From Candidatus Cloacimonadota bacterium (GTDB taxonomy: Bacteria; Cloacimonadota; Cloacimonadia; JGIOTU-2): 17,836 nt of DNA. The notes under the pieces were generated by a model that was not told the DNA's origin, ran no database searches, and saw only the letters and a program-made list of their open reading frames with translations. The translations under genes and the position numbers were made by a program. The DNA is taken from contig JACNJG010000078.1 of the NCBI GenBank assembly GCA_014382685.1, positions 1 to 17,836 on the forward strand. Direction: 5' to 3'. This document shows, in pieces, positions 14,144 to 17,836 of the stretch. The number at the start of each line of letters is the position of its first letter. The stretch's first letter is position 1.

Positions 14144-15463
14144 ATGGCTATACCGATCGTTGCAATAGTAGGGCGCCCAAATGTAGGCAAATCAACCATT
14201 TTTAACAGGATGGTGAAGAGAAGACTTGCGATCGTTGATAAAGAATCCGGAGTCACGAGGGACAGAAAATATTATCAAACCGAGTGGAATGGCTATCCCT
14301 TCATAGTTGTGGATACAGGCGGGATCGTACCAAGTACAAAAGATACAATGACGCTTTCCATCAGAGATCAAGCTGAGCTTGCAATTGAAGAAGCAGATTT
14401 GATCATATTTGTAGCAGATTGCAAGATCGGTATTACAGATTATGACCAGCAAATAGCAAAAATGCTCTTCCCAGTTCAGGATAAAGTGATCTTTACAGTA
14501 AATAAGGTTGATAATGACAAAGAAGAGCTGGAAGTTTATGAGTTCATAAATCTTGGGTTTGGCGATCCTATTGGTATTTCTGCTGTCAGCGGAAGAAATT
14601 TTTCAGAACTTCGGGACCAGATCGTAAATAAATTACCATCACGTGCTGAAATGGAAGAGCAGTTCAAAGAAAATACTATCAAGATCGCTGTGGTCGGCAA
14701 ACCGAATGTGGGAAAATCCTCATTAGTGAATAAGATCATCGGACAGAATGCTGTTATTGTTAATGATATTCCGGGCACAACTCGTGATTCTGTACATCTG
14801 AATTTCGAATATAACGGCTGCAATTTGACCATCATAGATACAGCCGGACTGCGCAGAAAGAGCAGGGTAAAGTTCGGGATTGAATATTTTAGCAACTTGA
14901 GAAGTCTCCGCAGTATTAACGATGCAGACATGGTGCTTGTCCTTCTCGATGCTCAGGAAGAAATTTCTGTTCAGGATAAGCGTATCATTGAATATGCTCA
15001 ATCCCAGTTCAAAGCGCTCATTCTCGTTGTCAATAAATGGGATGTGATCGAAAAGGATCATAAAACAGCAAAAAAATACGAAGATGAGATTCGCTACAGT
15101 TTGAATTATGCGAGCTATGCACCGCTCATTTTTATCTCTGCGAAAAGCGGTCAACGTGTAAGAAAACTTCTCGATCTTGTACTCTTTGTGAACAAACAAC
15201 GAGAGAAAAGAATTCCTACTCACGATATGAATGCCTTTCTGCAAAAGATCGTTGCACAAAATCCTCCAACTCATACTTCACACAAACGAGTTAAATTCTA
15301 TTACGCATCCCAGGTCGATACCAACCCCCCGCTTTTCCTATTTGTCATGAATAATGCCACGCTTATTACAGAAAATTATAAAAGATACATACATAATCAA
15401 ATTCGAAACGAATTCGGTTTTGACGGTGTCACAATTAAGTTAAAATTTAAGGATAAATCGTGA
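14144..15463 (+). CDS. der: Ribosome biogenesis GTPase Der (EngA)
   Basis: Double-domain GTPase required for maturation of the 50S ribosomal subunit. 439 residues, typical. The first GTPase domain has GRPNVGKS (10-17), DTGG (57-60) and NKVD (120-123); the second has GKPNVGKS (185-192), DTAG (232-235) and NKWD (297-300). A KH-like C-terminal domain begins near residue 355 (THDMNAFLQKIVAQNPP) and ends with the family's FGFDGVTIKLKFKDK. No Shine-Dalgarno sequence precedes the ATG. It overlaps plsY by 4 nt (GTGA), so the two are translationally coupled. Confidence 0.98.
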   Translation: MAIPIVAIVGRPNVGKSTIFNRMVKRRLAIVDKESGVTRDRKYYQTEWNGYPFIVVDTGGIVPSTKDTMTLSIRDQAELAIEEADLIIFVADCKIGITDYDQQIAKMLFPVQDKVIFTVNKVDNDKEELEVYEFINLGFGDPIGISAVSGRNFSELRDQIVNKLPSRAEMEEQFKENTIKIAVVGKPNVGKSSLVNKIIGQNAVIVNDIPGTTRDSVHLNFEYNGCNLTIIDTAGLRRKSRVKFGIEYFSNLRSLRSINDADMVLVLLDAQEEISVQDKRIIEYAQSQFKALILVVNKWDVIEKDHKTAKKYEDEIRYSLNYASYAPLIFISAKSGQRVRKLLDLVLFVNKQREKRIPTHDMNAFLQKIVAQNPPTHTSHKRVKFYYASQVDTNPPLFLFVMNNATLITENYKRYIHNQIRNEFGFDGVTIKLKFKDKS

Positions 15464-16134
15464 TCCTTCTTATTGCATTGCTCATCTCCTATTTTCTTGG
15501 TGCGATTCCCAGTGGATTTATTTTGGGCAAGATCCTCAAAAAAATTGATATTCGGGAACATGGAAGTAAGAATATCGGAGCAACAAATGTTTTGAGAACA
15601 CTCGGAGTTGTGCCGGGTATCATTTCACTTATTTTTGATTTCTTCAAAGGATTTTTCGCAGTTGAGATCGGACGGCTTCTACTTGCGCAACCCTGCGAAC
15701 ATACTATTTTCGGATTCAACCCATGTTTTGATTATACAAATCCTCAAACCTATCAAATCGCGATCGTAGCAATAGGATTAGTTGCAATTATCGGGCATAT
15801 TTATCCTGTTTTCCTGAAGTTCAAAGGTGGAAAAGGCATGGCAACAGGTGCAGGTGTGTTGATGAACCTGCTCCCTATCCCATTGCTCATTGCTGTTGGA
15901 GTATTCCTCGTAATTGCAGCACTTTCGCGCTATATTTCTCTTGCTTCCCTTTGTGCAGTTCTCTCTTTCTGGATCGTGGAGCTCATCCGAAATATCCCTC
16001 ATTTTAATGAAATTCCTTTTCTTGTTTTGACAACCTGTATCACAGTTCTAATAATATATCGGCATAAAGAAAATATCATCCGCTTGCGTAAGGGTGAGGA
16101 GTCAAAAATATCATTTAGACATGTTTCACATTAA
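15460..16134 (+). CDS. plsY: Glycerol-3-phosphate acyltransferase PlsY
   Basis: Inner-membrane enzyme that transfers an acyl group from acyl-phosphate to glycerol-3-phosphate, the first step of phospholipid synthesis. 224 residues with about five membrane segments. The three cytoplasmic motifs are clear: GSKNIGATNVLR, GHIYPVFLKFKGGKGMATGAGV and IYRHKENIIRLRKGEE. The start is GTG, overlapping the der TGA stop as GTGA; an AGGA 6 nt upstream supports it. A segment near residues 65-95 (LLLAQPCEHTIFGFNPCFDY) is longer than in many PlsY proteins and lies in a loop. Coupling with der is a common arrangement in several phyla (der/plsY neighbours). Confidence 0.95.
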   Translation: MILLIALLISYFLGAIPSGFILGKILKKIDIREHGSKNIGATNVLRTLGVVPGIISLIFDFFKGFFAVEIGRLLLAQPCEHTIFGFNPCFDYTNPQTYQIAIVAIGLVAIIGHIYPVFLKFKGGKGMATGAGVLMNLLPIPLLIAVGVFLVIAALSRYISLASLCAVLSFWIVELIRNIPHFNEIPFLVLTTCITVLIIYRHKENIIRLRKGEESKISFRHVSH

Positions 16135-16148
16135 AAAGTGTAGAATAT

Positions 16149-16171
16149 TATGAACCACGAAAAACACGAAA
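16149..16171 (+). repeat. 23-nt intergenic repeat, copy 1
   Basis: Identical over 23 nt to bases 17814-17836. It starts TATGAACCACG and contains an internal near-duplication, CACGAAAAA then CACGAAA. It begins 15 nt after the plsY stop, in the same orientation as the gene. The second copy similarly follows the purF stop. Confidence 0.75.
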
Positions 16172-16216
16172 AAAGAAAGAAAATAGAGAAAAAAATTTTA
16201 TGCACTTCAGGGAGTA

Positions 16217-16248
16217 TAGAAATTTACACTTGTTGTGGTGTAATTCTA
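16217..16248. other. Hairpin in the plsY-purF gap
   Basis: TAGAAATTTACAC (16217-16229) pairs with GTGTAATTCTA (16238-16248) over 11 bp with a 2-nt bulge and an 8-nt loop. No T-run follows on either strand. It may protect or end the plsY transcript, or belong to the repeat element just upstream. Confidence 0.3.
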
Positions 16249-16321
16249 CATAGAAAGAAATATCACTCGCTCGAAAGAGAGAATCCGGTATTTTTTATTA
16301 AATCAAGGAATAAAATATTAA

Positions 16322-16377
16322 TTTGACATTTATGTTTTGACATTGTATTTGTTATTAGAAATTAGGATTTAGAAATT
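16322..16377 (+). promoter_or_regulatory. purF upstream region with two TTGACA boxes and a 14-nt periodic repeat
   Basis: Two TTGACA hexamers (16323-16328 and 16337-16342) lie 14 nt apart. The first has TATTTG (16346-16351) at a 17-nt spacing. They are followed by two TAGAAATTA copies (16356-16364 and 16370-16378), also 14 nt apart. The region looks like a promoter with repeated regulator sites, but no known operator is recognised. Confidence 0.4.
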
Positions 16378-16424
16378 AAATGACTTCTAACTTATCTGTT
16401 TTAAAGAATTTATAAAGGTAAAAT

Positions 16425-17810
16425 ATGTGTGGAATCATTGGAATATTTCAGAGAGATAAAAAGAGTGAATCTGCTTCCCGGCTTGCAGTTCTTGGTCTTT
16501 TTGCAGAGCAGCACCGTGGACAGGAAAGCTGTGGCATCGCTTATTATGACGGACAAAAAATACAGCTCATAAAAAAGATGGGGCTGGTTAAAGAAGTCTT
16601 CAGTGACAAAATACTTGAAGATATGCACTCGCATGTTGCGATCGGTCATGTTCGTTATCCCACTAAAGGAACTTCAAATATCGGAAATGCACAACCACAT
16701 ATATTTAGCAATCTTTCCGGACCGATGTTTGCACTCGCAAGTAACGGCGATATAGTAAATTATAAAGAGTTGCGTGAAGATCTCGAATCAAAAGATGTCT
16801 TTTTTGAATCCGGGAATGACGGCGAGCTTATTCTGAAATATATCGCTTATTATCATGAAAAACTAGAACTTTCGATCATCGATTCGATCAAAAATGTCAT
16901 GCAGCATTTTCAGGGCTCTTACTCGGCAGTTCTGCTTATCAAAGACGAACTGTATGCCTTTCGTGATCCCTATGGCAACCGTCCTTTCATATTTGGCGAG
17001 CTCGAAGACGGCACTTATGTGTTCGCATCAGAATCATGCTCCATTGATATCATCAGTGCTGACTTCAAAAAAGAAGTATCGCCATCCGAGATCATTCATG
17101 TAAGTGAAAAGGGAATGCAATCCATCCAACTGAATCCATCCGCCAGCTGGCGGAGAGACAGACAACATACTGCTCATTGCGTGTTTGAGCTCATATATTT
17201 TTCACGACCGGACAGTGTTGTTTACGACCATGCAGTCTATGCATTTCGAGAAACTCTCGGGAAAAAACTCGCAGAAAAGGAAGACATTATTGCAGATGTT
17301 GTCATACCGGTTCCTGACTCGAGCAATTTTATCGCGCTGGGATATGCGAAAGAGCTTGGTATCGATTTCAATTTTGGTCTCATCAGAAATCACTATGTGG
17401 GGCGTACATTTATTGCACCTGAACAGACAATTCGGGATGAAAATGTCAGCCAGAAATTCAATCCCCTACCCGGTTATCTAAAAGGAAAAAAAATAACATT
17501 GATCGATGATTCCATTGTGCGTGGTACAACTTTGAAAAAAATAATTAAAATGGTGCGAAAACATGGAGCTAAGGAAGTTCACGTGCGCATCGGCTCCCCT
17601 ATGGTGAAATATTCCTGCTATTACGGAATAGACACACCCACCATGGAAGAACTCATTGCAAATCAAAAAACCGTTGAAGATATCGCTGCCTTTCTGCAAG
17701 CTGATTCTCTACGCTATCTTACTGTGCCTGAGCTGAAAAGTCTCATAAAAAATGAGGAAGATTTTTGCTTTGCATGCTTTGATGGGAAATACCCCATCCA
17801 TTTAAAATAA
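16425..17810 (+). CDS. purF: Amidophosphoribosyltransferase (PurF)
   Basis: Catalyses the first committed step of purine synthesis, making phosphoribosylamine from PRPP and glutamine. 461 residues. Cys2 (MCGIIGIF) is the glutaminase nucleophile with no propeptide beyond Met. The PRPP motif is LIDDSIVRGTT at 359-369. Four cysteines fit the [4Fe-4S] ligands of Bacillus-type PurF: C252, C398, C448 and C451, with the same 146-residue spacing between the first two as I recall for B. subtilis. An AAAGG lies about 6 nt before the ATG. Residues about 232-251 include roughly seven extra residues relative to B. subtilis, encoded by a perfect palindrome (17139-17154). It stands alone with its own promoter; no other purine gene is adjacent. 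Confidence 0.97.
   Translation: MCGIIGIFQRDKKSESASRLAVLGLFAEQHRGQESCGIAYYDGQKIQLIKKMGLVKEVFSDKILEDMHSHVAIGHVRYPTKGTSNIGNAQPHIFSNLSGPMFALASNGDIVNYKELREDLESKDVFFESGNDGELILKYIAYYHEKLELSIIDSIKNVMQHFQGSYSAVLLIKDELYAFRDPYGNRPFIFGELEDGTYVFASESCSIDIISADFKKEVSPSEIIHVSEKGMQSIQLNPSASWRRDRQHTAHCVFELIYFSRPDSVVYDHAVYAFRETLGKKLAEKEDIIADVVIPVPDSSNFIALGYAKELGIDFNFGLIRNHYVGRTFIAPEQTIRDENVSQKFNPLPGYLKGKKITLIDDSIVRGTTLKKIIKMVRKHGAKEVHVRIGSPMVKYSCYYGIDTPTMEELIANQKTVEDIAAFLQADSLRYLTVPELKSLIKNEEDFCFACFDGKYPIHLK
17139..17154. repeat. Perfect 16-nt GC-rich palindrome inside purF
   Basis: TCCGCCAGCTGGCGGA is its own reverse complement. It is in frame and encodes SASWR plus the first base of the next Arg codon (residues 239-244). 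Its GC content is far above the surrounding sequence, and it lies where PurF has extra residues relative to B. subtilis. It looks like a small palindromic element captured within a coding region. Confidence 0.7.
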
Positions 17811-17813
17811 TAC

Positions 17814-17836
17814 TATGAACCACGAAAAACACGAAA
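17814..17836 (+). repeat. 23-nt intergenic repeat, copy 2 (may continue beyond window)
   Basis: Exact copy of 16149-16171, starting 3 nt after the purF stop codon, in the same orientation. The window ends inside the element, so its full length is unknown. Confidence 0.75.

Noticed and set aside
14723..15274. 183-codon minus-strand frame opposite der
   Set aside because: It lies wholly inside the well-supported der gene and its translation has no recognisable family; a shadow of der.
16149..16171. CRISPR-like repeat
   Set aside because: Only two copies about 1.6 kb apart, with a coding gene between them; there is no regular spacer pattern and there are no cas genes.

Overview
The window is a stretch of core bacterial chromosome, AT-rich and densely packed with housekeeping genes. 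The cell is probably Gram-negative: there is an MlaE-type permease, a predicted lipoprotein with a lipobox, and a small outer-membrane beta-barrel protein with a signal peptide. A DUF2851 protein, a PSP1/RicT protein, a tandem-domain ThyX and a tiny basic AURKAIP1/COX24-like protein next to a HU-type gene suggest the Bacteroidetes/FCB side of the tree. A Cloacimonadota-like organism is my best guess, but this is inference and not proven by the window. I see no CRISPR array, transposase, phage gene or rRNA.

Layout. (1) 1-4079, minus strand: a tight six-gene run in transcription order gmk, rpoZ-like, family-4 uracil-DNA glycosylase, dnaB, mlaE, trmL (trmL is cut by the window edge). Junctions are overlaps or gaps of at most 10 nt. 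(2) 4240-5385, minus: an outer-membrane barrel protein followed by a small lipoprotein with a fibronectin-III-like fold. (3) 5386-5756: an AT-rich gap ending in a palindromic element. (4) 5757-8820, minus: ricT, deoC (with an unusual Cys-rich N-terminal extension) and a double-length thyX, overlapping or abutting. (5) 9086-11671, minus: lon and a directly abutting 77-residue protein that resembles DUF4911. (6) 11828-11904, plus: tRNA-Pro(CGG) with encoded CCA. (7) 11943-12580, minus: HU/IHF-family gene, a 29-codon basic-protein gene and a two-helix membrane protein. (8) 12738-17810, plus: DUF2851 protein, der-plsY (GTGA overlap), then purF.

Functionally the window covers genome maintenance (dnaB, UDG, HU), nucleotide metabolism (gmk, deoC, thyX, purF), ribosome and translation functions (der, trmL, tRNA-Pro, the small basic protein), proteolysis (lon) and envelope biogenesis (mlaE, plsY, barrel and lipoprotein).

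Almost every transcription unit is preceded by a perfect TTGACA in the right orientation, while -10 boxes are much less regular. The most unusual items are: the tandem ThyX whose active-site motifs are split between its two halves; the Cys-rich extension on DeoC; a perfect 16-nt GC-rich palindrome inserted in frame in purF; the 29-residue ribosomal-protein-like ORF; and two identical 23-nt repeat copies placed just after stop codons. I found no convincing novel multi-gene defence or mobile system.
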